In this document: positions 28,588-38,221 of the stretch, piece after piece
Numbering within the stretch: position 1 is the first letter of the stretch
Layout: the number at the start of each line of letters is the position of its first letter
Origin: Rhizobium sp. CCGE 510
Lineage (GTDB): Bacteria > Pseudomonadota > Alphaproteobacteria > Rhizobiales > Rhizobiaceae
Assembly (NCBI RefSeq): GCF_000292525.1
Contig: NZ_AEYF01000035.1
Coordinates: 1-64,000 of the forward strand
Reading direction: 5' to 3'
DNA: 64,000 nt
Notes under the pieces: generated by a model
What the model saw: only the letters and a program-made list of their open reading frames with translations
The model's database searches: none
What the model was told of the DNA's origin: nothing
Position numbers and translations under genes: made by a program

Positions 28588-29679
28588 ATGAATCAGTCCG
28601 CGACCCACCAATCCTCGCTCAGCTATTTCCGCTGGGCCTTCATCGTCACTGCTCTCGGCCTCGTTCTCGGCGCCGTGCTTGGCTGGCAGACGACAGGCAC
28701 GATCGGCGGCATGGCGACCGTCTTCTTCATCTGCACGGTGCTTGCGGTGCTGGAGATCTCGCTGTCCTTCGACAATGCCATCGTCAATGCCAACAAGCTG
28801 AAGGAGATGACACCGGTCTGGCAGAAGCGCTTCCTGACCTGGGGCATCATCATTGCCGTCTTCGGCATGCGCATCGTCTTCCCGCTGGCAATTGTCGCGA
28901 TCGCCGCACAGATCGGCCCTTGGGATGCTCTGGTGCTTGCCGCCCGCGAGCCGGCCGAATATGCCCGCATCATGAACGACGCGCATCTGCCGATCGCAGC
29001 CTTCGGCGGCACCTTCCTGATGATGGTCGGCCTCAACTACTTCTTCGACCACAAGAAGGAAATCCACTGGCTTCCCGGCCTTGAAAGGATGATGGCCCGC
29101 TCGGCCACCATCAAGGGTATCGAGATCGCCTTCGTGCTGGCGCTGATGCTGGTTTTCTCCTGGCTGATCGGCGGCGAGGAAGCCACCGTCTTCGTCCATT
29201 GCGCCATCTACGGCCTGCTCACCTTCCTCGCGGTCGAGGTGGTCGGCGGGCTGCTCGACGCCTCGCAGAAGACGATGAGCGCTGCCGCCAAGGGTGGTCT
29301 CGGCGCCTTCATCTATCTGGAGGTGCTGGATGCCAGCTTCTCCTTCGACGGCGTCATCGGCGCCTTTGCGCTGACGCAAAACCTCTTCGTCATCGCGATC
29401 GGCCTCGGCATCGGCGCCATGTACGTGCGCTCGATGACGATCATGCTGGTGGAGAAGGGGACGCTTGCCGAATACCGCTATCTCGAACATGGCGCCTTCT
29501 ACGCCATCCTGATCCTCTCGGTGATCATGTATGCGCAGACCCTGGTGCACATTCCCGAAGTGATCACCGGGCTCGGCGGCGCGGCGCTGATCGGTCTGTC
29601 GCTCTGGTCGTCCATCCGCCACAACAAGCGTGAACAGCTAGAAGATCATGCCGCCAAGCAAGAAGAGCTTCGCGCCTGA
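28588..29679 (+). CDS. TerC/DUF475-family integral membrane protein
   Basis: A 363-residue inner-membrane protein with about eight to nine hydrophobic helices. It carries the paired TerC-superfamily acidic motifs EISLSFDNAIVNANKL (first repeat) and LDASFSFDGVIGAFAL (second repeat), which place aspartates in the membrane core and are thought to bind or move metal ions. TerC relatives act in tellurite resistance and manganese export; for DUF475 the substrate is not established. The start at 28588 is preceded by GAGG. It ends before a family 1 repeat and a bidirectional terminator. The unusual leader suggests it is controlled by a ligand or ion. Confidence 0.88.
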   Translation: MNQSATHQSSLSYFRWAFIVTALGLVLGAVLGWQTTGTIGGMATVFFICTVLAVLEISLSFDNAIVNANKLKEMTPVWQKRFLTWGIIIAVFGMRIVFPLAIVAIAAQIGPWDALVLAAREPAEYARIMNDAHLPIAAFGGTFLMMVGLNYFFDHKKEIHWLPGLERMMARSATIKGIEIAFVLALMLVFSWLIGGEEATVFVHCAIYGLLTFLAVEVVGGLLDASQKTMSAAAKGGLGAFIYLEVLDASFSFDGVIGAFALTQNLFVIAIGLGIGAMYVRSMTIMLVEKGTLAEYRYLEHGAFYAILILSVIMYAQTLVHIPEVITGLGGAALIGLSLWSSIRHNKREQLEDHAAKQEELRA

Positions 29680-29686
29680 CGATTAC

Positions 29687-29750
29687 AATGCATGTCGCCC
29701 GGAAGCGTGCAGCGGTTCCGGGATGACGACAAGCATACACAAAGAGAAAA
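29687..29750 (+). repeat. Rhizobial palindromic intergenic repeat, family 1, copy C
   Basis: AATGCATGTCGCCCGGAAG, then the core GCAGCGGTTCCGGGAT, then GACAAGCATACACAAAGAG. It matches copies A and B over about 60 bp and lies just after the DUF475 stop codon. Confidence 0.75.
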
Positions 29751-29794
29751 GTCGCAACGCCCAGCTTTGCGACATCCCCATTGGACAACAATAA

Positions 29795-29820
29795 AGCCCG
29801 CGACCAACCGGTTGCGGGCT
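29795..29820. terminator. Bidirectional terminator between DUF475 and the DUF1127-like gene
   Basis: AGCCCGC / GCGGGCT arms (stem extended by ACC/GGT). Followed by ATTTCATT on plus and TTTATTG on minus, between convergent genes. Confidence 0.85.
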
Positions 29821-29847
29821 ATTTCATTATGCATGCGTTGAAAGTTT

Positions 29848-30018
29848 TTAGCGGATCACCTGACCGAAGGAGACCGGGTCGATGCCGAGTTCCTTGAGGT
29901 CGCGGGCCCGTGGACGGCGGCCGGCTTCAACAGCGGCGCTGACGGCATTTGCAGCGCTGAGCGCGGCAAATGCGCGGCCAAGGAAACCAGTGTGGACTGA
30001 ACTGCGGATAGCGGACAT
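29848..30018 (-). CDS. DUF1127-like small protein (56 residues)
   Basis: A short gene starting MSAIRSSVHTGFLGRAFAAL and ending RDLKELGIDPVSFGQVIR. The ATG at 30018 has AGAGAGG eight bases upstream, and a clear terminator follows. The C-terminal Arg-containing helix with the L-x-x-L-G-I-D pattern resembles the end of DUF1127 mini-proteins. In Agrobacterium and relatives these Arg-rich proteins affect RNA turnover and phosphate or carbon responses. The N-terminal half is alanine-rich and less typical, so the family call is tentative, but the gene itself looks real. Confidence 0.6.
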   Translation of the reverse strand: MSAIRSSVHTGFLGRAFAALSAANAVSAAVEAGRRPRARDLKELGIDPVSFGQVIR

Positions 30019-30107
30019 TGTTCTTTCCTCTCTCTATATGATTGATATGTCATAGGTGGGCACCCGCACCCACCGCAACAATGCACGTAAGATCACCTCA
30101 GCCATGC

Positions 30108-30146
30108 AAAAAGTAGAGGCCGGCGCATGTCTCCATGGCCGGCCTC
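30108..30146 (-). terminator. Terminator of the tct operon
   Basis: On the minus strand GAGGCCGGC / GCCGGCCTC (perfect 9 bp, 13-base loop) is followed by TACTTTTTG, about 25 bp past the tctA stop. Confidence 0.88.
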
Positions 30147-30169
30147 GAGGGAGGGGTAACGTCGTCTTT

Positions 30170-31687
30170 TTAGTCTTCGTTTGCCGCCAGCTGCGACAGC
30201 ACCTGGCCGCGGCCGCGAAGCCGCAGGATCAGCGGGATGAGAAAGGCCGCCGCGGCAACGATAAGCAGGCCTGCCGCAATCGGCGACATCACCAGCGTCG
30301 TGACGTCGCCCTGGCTGATCGCCAGTGCCCGGCGCAGCTGCTGCTCGGCCAGCGGCCCAAGGATCAGGCCGACGACCGCAGGCGCGATCGGATAGCCGAA
30401 GAGCCGCATGAGATAGCCGAGAATGCCGAAGGCGAGCAGCATGCCAAGTTCGAACACCGACGGATTAGCACCGATCGTCCCGAGCGTGGCAAATAGCAGA
30501 ATGCCCGCATAGAGCCACGGTTTCGGGATCGTCAGTAGCTTTACCCAGAGCCCGATCATCGGCAGGTTCAGCACCAGCAGCATCGCATTGGCGATGAGCA
30601 GGCTGGCGATCAGGCCCCAGACGAGCTGCGGATTGGTGGCAAACAGCAGCGGCCCCGGCTGCAAGCCGTATTGCTGGAAGCCGGCAAGCATGATCGCCGC
30701 CGTCGCCGTCGTCGGTAGGCCGAGTGTCAGAAGCGGCACCAGCGTGCCGGCGGCCGACGCGTTGTTTGCAGCCTCAGGACCGGCCACGCCTTCAATCGCG
30801 CCATGGCCGAACTCTTCCGGGTTCTTCGCCAGCCGCTTTTCGGTCGCGTAGGACAGGAAAGTGCCGATTTCGGCGCCGCCCGCCGGCATGGCGCCGATCG
30901 GAAAGCCGATCAAGGTGCCGCGCAACCAGGGCTTCCAAGACCGCGCCCAGTCCTCAGCCGTCATCCACAGCGAACCCTTGACCGCCTCGACCTTGTCGGC
31001 GATCCGGTTGCCCTGCGCGGCGATGTAAAGCGTCTCGCCGATCGCAAACATCGCCACCGCCAGCGTCGTCACCTCGACACCGTCGAGCAGATCGGGAATG
31101 CCGAAGGAAAGCCGCGCCTGCCCCGTCTGCTGGTCGATGCCGACCATGGCGAGCGCGAAGCCGATGAACAGCGAGGTCAAACCCCGGAGGGCTGAATCGC
31201 CAAAGGCCGAGGAAACGGTGACGAAGGCAAGCACCATCAGCGCGAAATATTCGCGCGGCCCGAAGACCAGCGCCAGCTTGACGATATAGGGAGCGATGAA
31301 GGCAAGCCCGAGCGTGGCAATCAGGCCGGCGACGAAGGAGCCGATCGCCGCAGTCGCCAGTGCCGGCCCGCCGCGCCCGGCACGCGCCATCTTGTTGCCC
31401 TCGAGCGCCGTGACGATCGAGGCGCTTTCACCCGGCGTGTTGAGCAGGATCGAGGTGGTCGAACCGCCATACATGCCACCGTAATAGATGCCCGCGAACA
31501 TGATCAGCGAGCCGCCGGGATCGAGCTTATAGGTGACGGGCAAAAGCAGCGCCACGGTGAGCGCCGGACCGATGCCGGGAAGCACGCCGACGGCGGTGCC
31601 GAGCGTCACGCCGACCAGCGCATAAACCAGGTTCATCGGCTGCATCGCAACCAGGATACCCTGCCATAGGAATTCGAATGTGCTCAT
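30170..31687 (-). CDS. tctA: Tripartite tricarboxylate transporter, large membrane subunit TctA
   Basis: A 505-residue inner-membrane permease with about eleven to twelve hydrophobic spans, the channel-forming subunit of a TctCBA secondary transporter. Family signatures are visible: [19 protein letters not shown] near the start, [22 protein letters not shown], and [24 protein letters not shown] in the second half. The start at 31687 follows GGGAC; an upstream extension in the same frame is not needed. It is last in the minus-strand order tctC-tctB-tctA, 88 bp after tctB, and is followed by a strong terminator. The substrate (citrate or another carboxylate) is set by TctC and is not determined. 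Confidence 0.94.
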   Translation of the reverse strand: MSTFEFLWQGILVAMQPMNLVYALVGVTLGTAVGVLPGIGPALTVALLLPVTYKLDPGGSLIMFAGIYYGGMYGGSTTSILLNTPGESASIVTALEGNKMARAGRGGPALATAAIGSFVAGLIATLGLAFIAPYIVKLALVFGPREYFALMVLAFVTVSSAFGDSALRGLTSLFIGFALAMVGIDQQTGQARLSFGIPDLLDGVEVTTLAVAMFAIGETLYIAAQGNRIADKVEAVKGSLWMTAEDWARSWKPWLRGTLIGFPIGAMPAGGAEIGTFLSYATEKRLAKNPEEFGHGAIEGVAGPEAANNASAAGTLVPLLTLGLPTTATAAIMLAGFQQYGLQPGPLLFATNPQLVWGLIASLLIANAMLLVLNLPMIGLWVKLLTIPKPWLYAGILLFATLGTIGANPSVFELGMLLAFGILGYLMRLFGYPIAPAVVGLILGPLAEQQLRRALAISQGDVTTLVMSPIAAGLLIVAAAAFLIPLILRLRGRGQVLSQLAANED

Positions 31688-31775
31688 CTTGGTGTCCCAA
31701 GCGGCGTTCCCGACCATGCGATTCGAGGTCAGGCGCCGCGCAAAATCAAAACAGCTGACAGCGCGTCCCGCGCGG

Positions 31776-32267
31776 TCAGAAGAACAGTTGTTCGAGCGGC
31801 CCGGCCGGCAGCGTCAGTTGCAGCAGCTGCGAGAAGATCGCCCAGACGACGAAGCTGAGGACAATGCCAAGCGGCAGCGAGATCCACAGCTTGCGTTTGC
31901 CGAAGCCGCGTGCCGTCAGCGCAAAGAGGATGCCGGTCGCAATCGAGAAGCCGGCGACGCGCAGAAGCAGCATTTGGCCGGCCAGACCGGCGACGATCCA
32001 GATGACCGGCGCCACTTCCTGCCGCTCGCGCTCCGGAAACTCGCCGCGCCAGGCTTCGGCGACCGTCCAGATCCCGAGACAGAACAGGCCAAACGCCACC
32101 ACTTGTGGCACCGTCGCCGGGCCGATGCGGTCGTATTGCGCGATCGTCTTCAGATGCGAGGCATCCCAGGCCATGACGCCGGCGACGACGAAGAGGAAAA
32201 CGGCAATGATGAACGCCGCCCAATCGGGGCGGCGTGTCGTTGCCGAGGAGGTGTTATCCTCGCTCAT
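31776..32267 (-). CDS. tctB: Tripartite tricarboxylate transporter, small membrane subunit TctB
   Basis: A 163-residue protein with four hydrophobic helices ([74 protein letters not shown]) and the family features PATVPQ and [18 protein letters not shown]. It partners TctA in the membrane. Its ATG overlaps the tctC stop by four bases (ATGA), so the two are translationally coupled. Confidence 0.93.
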   Translation of the reverse strand: MSEDNTSSATTRRPDWAAFIIAVFLFVVAGVMAWDASHLKTIAQYDRIGPATVPQVVAFGLFCLGIWTVAEAWRGEFPERERQEVAPVIWIVAGLAGQMLLLRVAGFSIATGILFALTARGFGKRKLWISLPLGIVLSFVVWAIFSQLLQLTLPAGPLEQLFF

Positions 32268-33208
32268 TGAACAAGCCCGATATCTTTGAGAATGCCTTCG
32301 GTGGCGGAGACATCCTTCTCGAGCTGCGCCTTGAAGGCGTCGCCGGACAGATAGGTGTCGGCCCAGCCCTTGGTCTTCAAAGTTTCCTGCCAGGTGGCGG
32401 AGCTATGCAGCTTCTCGAAATCGGCGGTGACACTTGCCACCTGCTCCGCCGACAGGCCGGGGGCTGCGGCAACCATGCGCCAGTTCTGGATGACGACGTC
32501 GGTGCCGGCTTCCTTCAGCGTCGGAGCATCGACGCCGTCGATACGCTTGTCGCTCGATACGGCGAGAAGACGGAGCGTGCCGGATTTCACCTGCGATTCG
32601 AACTCGCTGTAGCTCGAGACGCCGGCCGTGACCTGGCCACCGAGAATGGCGGCGAGCGCTTCGCCGCCGCCGGAGAAAGCGACATAGTTGATCTTGGTCG
32701 GATCGACGCCGGAAGCCTTGGCGATCAGGCCGACCGCGATGTGGTCGGTACCACCGGCCGAACCGCCGCCCCAGGAAACCGCGCCCGGATCCTTCTTCAG
32801 CGCCGCAACCAGATCGGCCATGGTCTTGATCTCGGACGCAGCAGGAACGACGACAGCTTCATATTCGCCGGTCAGACGGGCGATCGGCGTAACGTCCTTG
32901 AGCGTCACCGGCGACTTGTTGGTGAGGATCGCGCCGACCATGACATAGCCGCCGACGATCAGCGAATTCGGATTGCCGGCAGCCTGGCTGCTGAACTGCG
33001 CAAGGCCGATGGTGCCGCCGGCGCCCGGAACGTTCTGGACCTGCACGTTGCCGGAGATCTTCTCCTGCTGCAACGCGGTCTGCAGCGAACGGGCCGTCTG
33101 GTCCCAGCCGCCGCCGGGGGCCGCCGGCGCGATGATGGTGTAGTCGGCCGCATAGGCCGGCAGCGAAATGGTCGCGGCAAATAGGGTTGCGATGAACGTA
33201 TGCTTCAC
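32264..33208 (-). CDS. tctC: Tripartite tricarboxylate transporter, periplasmic binding protein TctC
   Basis: A 314-residue Bug-family solute receptor. The signal peptide [19 protein letters not shown] is cleaved before ADYT. The mature protein shows the family pattern [14 protein letters not shown] near its start, [15 protein letters not shown] and [15 protein letters not shown] (ligand-carboxylate contacts). The start is a GTG at 33208, chosen because GGAGG sits 7-8 bases upstream and it leads straight into the signal peptide. It is first gene of the tct operon; the promoter must lie in the 470-bp region above. Expression of such operons is usually controlled by a TctD/TctE pair, and one lies about 10 kb away (43262-45318). 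Confidence 0.94.
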   Translation of the reverse strand: MKHTFIATLFAATISLPAYAADYTIIAPAAPGGGWDQTARSLQTALQQEKISGNVQVQNVPGAGGTIGLAQFSSQAAGNPNSLIVGGYVMVGAILTNKSPVTLKDVTPIARLTGEYEAVVVPAASEIKTMADLVAALKKDPGAVSWGGGSAGGTDHIAVGLIAKASGVDPTKINYVAFSGGGEALAAILGGQVTAGVSSYSEFESQVKSGTLRLLAVSSDKRIDGVDAPTLKEAGTDVVIQNWRMVAAAPGLSAEQVASVTADFEKLHSSATWQETLKTKGWADTYLSGDAFKAQLEKDVSATEGILKDIGLVQ

Positions 33209-33680
33209 GATGTATCCTCCGTGGCGGCTGAGCGAACCGCCTGTTATTCTCTGGGAATCGGGAGAAGTGGCCGGCCAGCGGACGCAAGTGTCCTGAGTGA
33301 CGAGCAGAATTCCTCCCAAGGCTTCAGCTCTCCGCCTCCACGGAGAAGAAGTAGCCAAAGCCACCACAACAAGCTGTCATTTAGCTGACATCGCCAAGAT
33401 ATCCAGGAGCAGGGGCCACTTTTTAGCCGTAATTGCCATGCGCGGGCTCAATCCCTCTCCTCTCCGCCGGACCAGGCAGGTCATCCGGGCCAAAGCACCG
33501 TTACTGGACACTATCTGGGAAAGACCCATTGGCTCCCACTCTCTGGATTCTTAGCAAGTATCTGAGGTTTAACCTTGCACGCACGACCTTAAGTCAACTA
33601 CAACTTTCACAATTCAGGGTTTTGTTTCCGCTATTTCGACTTCTGCAGACTTTTATTTCGTCGGCCCGTTAGGAAACGAT
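33209..33680. promoter_or_regulatory. Divergent intergenic region between tctC and the beta-helix gene
   Basis: About 470 bp with no supported gene; the part near 33560-33670 is AT-rich. It includes a small inverted repeat TGTCA-tttagc-TGACA (33376-33391). It should hold the tct and beta-helix promoters, but I could not assign them. Confidence 0.4.
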
Positions 33681-35294
33681 ATGTCGCGCTGCCTGCACAC
33701 AGATCCCGACCGGATTTATGACGACCTGCGATCGTTGCGTGCCGACGCGAAACTGACACTGGAGGGCGGACGATATGCAGCGCCGCTCGTCCTCTCCTCG
33801 GTCAGCGGCTCCCAGCAGCAGCCGGTCGTGATCGGCGGCACCGGTGCCGTCGTCGACGGCGGCAGAAGCTATGAAGACTATCGCGACACCGCCAACCGCC
33901 TCTCCGCCGTCCAGGAAGCCAATGGCCGCTTCCCCGGCATCTATTATCTTGCCGACAACGCCGCGCTCATACTGCGGAATTGCCAATGGGTGGTCATTGA
34001 AGATCTCACGTTTGAAGGCTGCTGGCCGACCGCGATCTATCTCGACAACTGCCAACACATCACGCTCCGCCGCCTGCATATTCGCGGCAGCACCATCGCC
34101 ATCGGCGCGGCCGGAGCCTATACGCACCACCTGCTGATCGAAGGGTGCGACTGGATTCAGGATCTGCGGTCGCATGGCGAGGCGGACCTTGTCGCGATCC
34201 GGAAAGCCGGCGCGGTCGATACCGCGCTGGATCCCGAGGATTGCAGGCTCTGGCGAAAAACCTCATGGGGGCAGGTGCACGGTAATCTCGAAGACACCGA
34301 GAGCCGCGTGAACGTCGAAAAGGACGAGCGCGGTTTTGACGGCGACTTCTTTCGGGCTTGGACCATCGCCGGTTATGTTGTCCTGCGCGACAACGTCATT
34401 CTCGATGCCTTTAATGGCATCCATTTCTTCAACGATGCGTCCGATTCCACGGTGGAGGATTTCTGCCGCAACATCATCATTGAAAACAATTGGTTCGTCC
34501 GCATTCGTGACAACGCCGTCGAGGCGGAGGACTATGCCTGGAATTGGACCGTGAGCGGCAACCGCTTCGTCGACTGTTACATGCCTTTTTCGCTGGAGAT
34601 GCGGCGATCCGGCTATTTCTATATCTACGGCAATCTCGGCTGGAACCAGCACCGACCAGGCCCCGATGACGACGACCGCAATTTCGGCCAGCTTTTCAAA
34701 TCTCCCAAAGAGCACGAAGCGGTCGGCCCGCATTATGTCTTCAACAATTCATGGATGCTAAGAGGGCCGATCAGCAAGCGCAACCGCTTCCGCCAGTTCC
34801 ACCATCTGAACAATGCGATCGGCTATTACGGCGCGGCCGGCCTCTCGACGCCGCAGGATTCCGTCCCCTTTGGCGCCGGCTGGCAGAGCGTGCCGAAGGA
34901 CGGACAGGATGAAAGCTCCCTCGAAGGCGAGCATTTCACCAGGCTTTGGCAGGAACTCGACATACGCTTCGACGGCGATCTGATCGATCACAAATATTTC
35001 CCCGACCTGCTGCGCCAGGCGGGATATGCGATCGGCGTGGACGCACATTCCGGGCCCGTTCCTTTCCGCTCGCCCGGCTTCGGCATGCCTAGGGGGCTGA
35101 AGCTGACCACAAAGGTTCCGGCAATCGCTTTCCTAATGCAGCTTCCCGACGGACGCACGCAGGCGGTCGGCTGCGCGGATTACACTGTCGGCGCCTGGCA
35201 GGGCGAAGACCCCTTCACGGTTAAGAAGCCCATGTTCTACGAATACTGGCTTTACGCCGACCCTTGCGGAAAGGGCGAAGCAGCCGAAACGTGA
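33681..35294 (+). CDS. Right-handed parallel beta-helix protein of unknown function
   Basis: A 537-residue protein. About residues 50-330 show the repeating short-strand pattern of parallel beta-helix rungs (for example ALILRNCQWVVIEDLTFEGC, AIYLDNCQHITLRRLHIRGS, HHLLIEGCDW, NIIIENNWFVRIRDNAVEAED, WTVSGNRFVDC). This is the fold of pectate lyases, polysaccharide lyases and epimerases. No signal peptide is present and the start at 33681 has a good AGGAAACG, so the protein appears cytosolic or exported by another route. Catalytic residues cannot be assigned by eye. It is divergent from tctC, and its 3' end lies 6 bp from the convergent binding-protein gene. Confidence 0.75.
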   Translation: MSRCLHTDPDRIYDDLRSLRADAKLTLEGGRYAAPLVLSSVSGSQQQPVVIGGTGAVVDGGRSYEDYRDTANRLSAVQEANGRFPGIYYLADNAALILRNCQWVVIEDLTFEGCWPTAIYLDNCQHITLRRLHIRGSTIAIGAAGAYTHHLLIEGCDWIQDLRSHGEADLVAIRKAGAVDTALDPEDCRLWRKTSWGQVHGNLEDTESRVNVEKDERGFDGDFFRAWTIAGYVVLRDNVILDAFNGIHFFNDASDSTVEDFCRNIIIENNWFVRIRDNAVEAEDYAWNWTVSGNRFVDCYMPFSLEMRRSGYFYIYGNLGWNQHRPGPDDDDRNFGQLFKSPKEHEAVGPHYVFNNSWMLRGPISKRNRFRQFHHLNNAIGYYGAAGLSTPQDSVPFGAGWQSVPKDGQDESSLEGEHFTRLWQELDIRFDGDLIDHKYFPDLLRQAGYAIGVDAHSGPVPFRSPGFGMPRGLKLTTKVPAIAFLMQLPDGRTQAVGCADYTVGAWQGEDPFTVKKPMFYEYWLYADPCGKGEAAET

Positions 35295-35300
35295 GGCTCG

Positions 35301-36365
35301 TCACTGCGCCCGCAGAACCTCGTTCCAGTGCGCGATCAGCCGCGCCCGTTTCACCTGGTCGAGATAGACCATCAGCCCGGGGCTGACCGGCACCGGCCGC
35401 AGTTGGGCGCCGAGCAATTCCTGCAGCGTATTGGCGGTATTTTCTCCCGCCACTTCGGGGCTGACCGCCGGAATCTGCAGTTCGCGCGCCATGATCGTCT
35501 GCCCCTCCCTCGACATGAAGAAGGTGAGATAGCGGCGGCCGAGCTCCGGCTCGGCTGCCGCCTGCGGCACCAGCCCGATCCTCGACATCACCACGGTATA
35601 ATCCTTAGGCAGCACGATGCCGACATCCGGATAGCGCGAGGCCCAATCGGCCGCATAGGAGCCGAGAATATTGTAGCCGAGCACGAAGCGCCCGTCGGCA
35701 ACACGCTCCAGGATCGCCGAACTCGTTGAATAGAGCTTGACGCCGGCAGCCCCCATCGCTCCGATCACCGACCAAATGTCGCCGAACTGCTCCTGGTCAC
35801 GCGCCATGAACAGAAACCCGACGCCGGAGCGCTCGATATCGTAGGTGCCGATCCGCCCATAGACGTCGTTGCCCTTGCGGCTCAGGTAATCGACGAATTC
35901 CGCCCGCGAGCTTGGCACCGGCTCATGCGTAAAGCTCGGCTTGTGATAGACGAACACCGCCGGCTCGAAGGTCAGCGCATAAGCGGTGTTGCGCCAGTTC
36001 GCCCATTTCGGCCAGGCGGCACTCATCGGCAGGTTGCTGATCTGCGCATATCCGTCATTGGACAGTTTCACCTGCAGGTCCATCGCCGAGGAAAACGCAA
36101 AGTCCGCCGTCTTCTTGCCGGCATCTGTCTCCCTGACGATCCGGTCGTAGATGTCGCCGGTCAGCATGTCCTCATACCTGACCGCAACCTCGGGATTGGC
36201 TTCCTGGAAACCCCGGATCATCGGCTGCGCCAACGGCTCGTCGAGCGAGGAATAAACCGTCAGCACCGGCGCATCCGCATTGCCCGACTTCGCAGGATAG
36301 AAGGCCTGATCGGCGAGCGCGAAGCCCGGCCAACACGCCAGTAGCAAGATGAAAACTCTCCTCAT
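35301..36365 (-). CDS. Periplasmic ABC-type substrate-binding protein (Fe3+/polyamine-like, type II fold)
   Basis: About 354 residues with a signal peptide (MRRVFILLLACWPGFALA). The mature part has the type II binding-protein layout: APVLTVYSSLDEPLAQPMIRGF, the hinge region ADFAFSSAMDLQVKLSNDG, then EPAVFVYHKPSF and the C-terminal RRYLTFFMSREGQTIMARE, as in iron(III)-binding proteins. No permease or ATPase genes adjoin. An orphan receptor of this type often works with a TctE/UhpB-like sensor kinase, and the pair at 43262-45318 is a candidate partner (inference). ATG at 36386 is an alternative start. A frameshifted fragment of this gene is duplicated at 39085-39204. Confidence 0.85.
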   Translation of the reverse strand: MRRVFILLLACWPGFALADQAFYPAKSGNADAPVLTVYSSLDEPLAQPMIRGFQEANPEVAVRYEDMLTGDIYDRIVRETDAGKKTADFAFSSAMDLQVKLSNDGYAQISNLPMSAAWPKWANWRNTAYALTFEPAVFVYHKPSFTHEPVPSSRAEFVDYLSRKGNDVYGRIGTYDIERSGVGFLFMARDQEQFGDIWSVIGAMGAAGVKLYSTSSAILERVADGRFVLGYNILGSYAADWASRYPDVGIVLPKDYTVVMSRIGLVPQAAAEPELGRRYLTFFMSREGQTIMARELQIPAVSPEVAGENTANTLQELLGAQLRPVPVSPGLMVYLDQVKRARLIAHWNEVLRAQ

Positions 36366-36486
36366 GCCCCAACAATGCCTGAGCATGCCGGGGGGAGCAA
36401 GGGCGAGAGATCTACAGCTGCTCCTCGCCTAGAGAATCGCGCACGGATCTGACAGGGAGTTTGCCTGGAGCAAATATCCGATATCG

Positions 36487-37863
36487 TCAAAGACTTCTGA
36501 CGACACCATTCTCCTTAGCCGCTTTACCAATCCAACTGCTGAGCAGCGATGCGGCTGCATGGCTTTGCGACACGATTTGAGGCACCAGGTCGATATCCGG
36601 AAGACTGCCCAGCCCGAGCGGCCCCATGGCGAACAAACCGTGCAGCATGCTCGACTTGGTCCGTCCGCATTCGTCTACCGCGATGCCGAGTTCCAGTTCG
36701 TCACGCGTTGCAAGACCAGCAACAATAACCGAGCGGATCAGTGGGCTATCGACACCGGATGGTCGAAAACGGCAATCTATCGTCAAATCCGCGGCGAGAA
36801 CCTCGAGCCCGGTCGGCGCCGAAAACAGCACTCCGTTCGTGGCGATACGATCCACTTTCCCCTTCCTCACGGTGATCGCGCCGCTTGCGATCGCATGATG
36901 CAGGCGTTGATAATGCTCCGGTGGCAACCGGTTGCGATGACTGTCGTAAATCGCCTTGACGTGACGTTTGAACCGGGCGCGCTCTTCTTGCGTCAGTCCC
37001 GCCCAGAGATCACGCGCGCGCGAACGAAAGCCGTTCATGATGCCTTGCCATCCGGAACCTTCCAGATTGGCTCTCTCGGCAGCCTCACGCAGGAAGCGGA
37101 AAGCGCCGCGCAACGTTGCCGGCATAGGTTGGTCTGTAACAACCGATCCGACAGCCGCTGGAGCATGCGACTGAGGCAGAAAGCCCGATTCCGAGATCAA
37201 CGTTACATGTGAAATCTTGGCGTCTGCCAGCAAGCCGAGCGCCCTATCGACCGCACGGATGCCGCCGCCGATCACGACGGCACTTTGCGCTCCGGCGGCA
37301 GGCGCCTCACCCGAATTTTCACGCAAGCCGGAGCCGGTCGCAAGAAACACGGCATCGAAGCGCGCGTGCTGTTCAGCTCCGAGGGAGACCGAGTATCCTC
37401 GGTCCAGATGCCTGTCGACCGCCGTCACGGCGTCCGAGGCGAATTGGACGACGACATCGGGCCGGCTCGTCAGGGCTTCGGAGAAGCGCTTATATACATA
37501 GGTGCTGAAGATTTCTCCGGATACAAAAGCATGTTCGATACCTGCGCGATCCGAGATCGGACGATCATCCCAGCTGCCATTCGTTTCCAGCCAGCGGCGA
37601 AAATCGTCTGGCAGTTCGGGGTCGACGGAAAGGTCGCGAACGCGGCTCGTCAGCACGGTCGAGGCGGGCTGACTTATGCCCTCACCAATATCGATCTTTG
37701 CTCGCGGATCGAACATTATCAGATGGAAAGGCCGATCGACTCTTTTGAAAAGAGCGATTGCGGTCATGATCCCGGTGAAGCCCCGGCCGACGATCGCAAT
37801 CCTTACGAGATGGTCCGCATTCCGGCTCTCCGAATTCGAAGAACGTGGCGAGAGAAGAGTCAT
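36487..37863 (-). CDS. FAD/NAD(P)-binding oxidoreductase-like protein
   Basis: A 458-residue protein of the FAD_NAD(P)_binding (PF13454-type) group. It has the N-terminal dinucleotide motif VRIAIVGRGFTGIMTAIALF, then DIGEGISQPAST, and a second Rossmann-like segment SAVVIGGGIRAVDRALGLLA around residue 185. The C-terminal half has the conserved CRFRPSG and LFAMGPLGLGSLPDIDLVPQI, which in this group closes over the FAD. Members serve as N-hydroxylase-like or cysteine/sulfur-metabolism oxidoreductases; the substrate is unknown. It is divergent from a serine acetyltransferase gene across 358 bp. The module sits between a gene and its duplicated fragment and looks more AT-rich than the core genes. 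Confidence 0.8.
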   Translation of the reverse strand: MTLLSPRSSNSESRNADHLVRIAIVGRGFTGIMTAIALFKRVDRPFHLIMFDPRAKIDIGEGISQPASTVLTSRVRDLSVDPELPDDFRRWLETNGSWDDRPISDRAGIEHAFVSGEIFSTYVYKRFSEALTSRPDVVVQFASDAVTAVDRHLDRGYSVSLGAEQHARFDAVFLATGSGLRENSGEAPAAGAQSAVVIGGGIRAVDRALGLLADAKISHVTLISESGFLPQSHAPAAVGSVVTDQPMPATLRGAFRFLREAAERANLEGSGWQGIMNGFRSRARDLWAGLTQEERARFKRHVKAIYDSHRNRLPPEHYQRLHHAIASGAITVRKGKVDRIATNGVLFSAPTGLEVLAADLTIDCRFRPSGVDSPLIRSVIVAGLATRDELELGIAVDECGRTKSSMLHGLFAMGPLGLGSLPDIDLVPQIVSQSHAAASLLSSWIGKAAKENGVVRSL

Positions 37864-38221
37864 TCATCGGCTCCTTCTGCGTTCGAGTGGCCGGCATCTA
37901 TCGGCCGGATTGGATCTGCATATTCTCTATTAAAATAATAGAAAATAACGCCTCGGGCGCAAGCCCAATTCGACGTGAACGATAAACCCTCCGACTTTTG
38001 CCTCTGAAGAGTTCCGCCCCTCTGTCTCCACCAACGATTTCAGCCATTGCCGAAAGGCGACCCGCCGATTGAAAATATTTTTCCAACTCTTCTGAAAAAA
38101 GAGAGGAATTTTAGAGCGCCAGCTAAGATCCGTGCAATTCTAAGCCATCTATTGTCGAGAGGATTGACTTAACTTCTAAATGCCGGATGTCGCAACGTCC
38201 TGCCTCTAGAAGGAAGGTAGC
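37864..38221. promoter_or_regulatory. AT-rich divergent promoter region with a perfect palindrome
   Basis: It contains TCTATTA-aaa-TAATAGA at 37926-37942 (7-bp perfect arms), about 63 bp upstream of the oxidoreductase start, the best operator candidate. The serine acetyltransferase on the other side has GGAAGG five bases before its ATG. No gene is seen inside. Confidence 0.5.
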
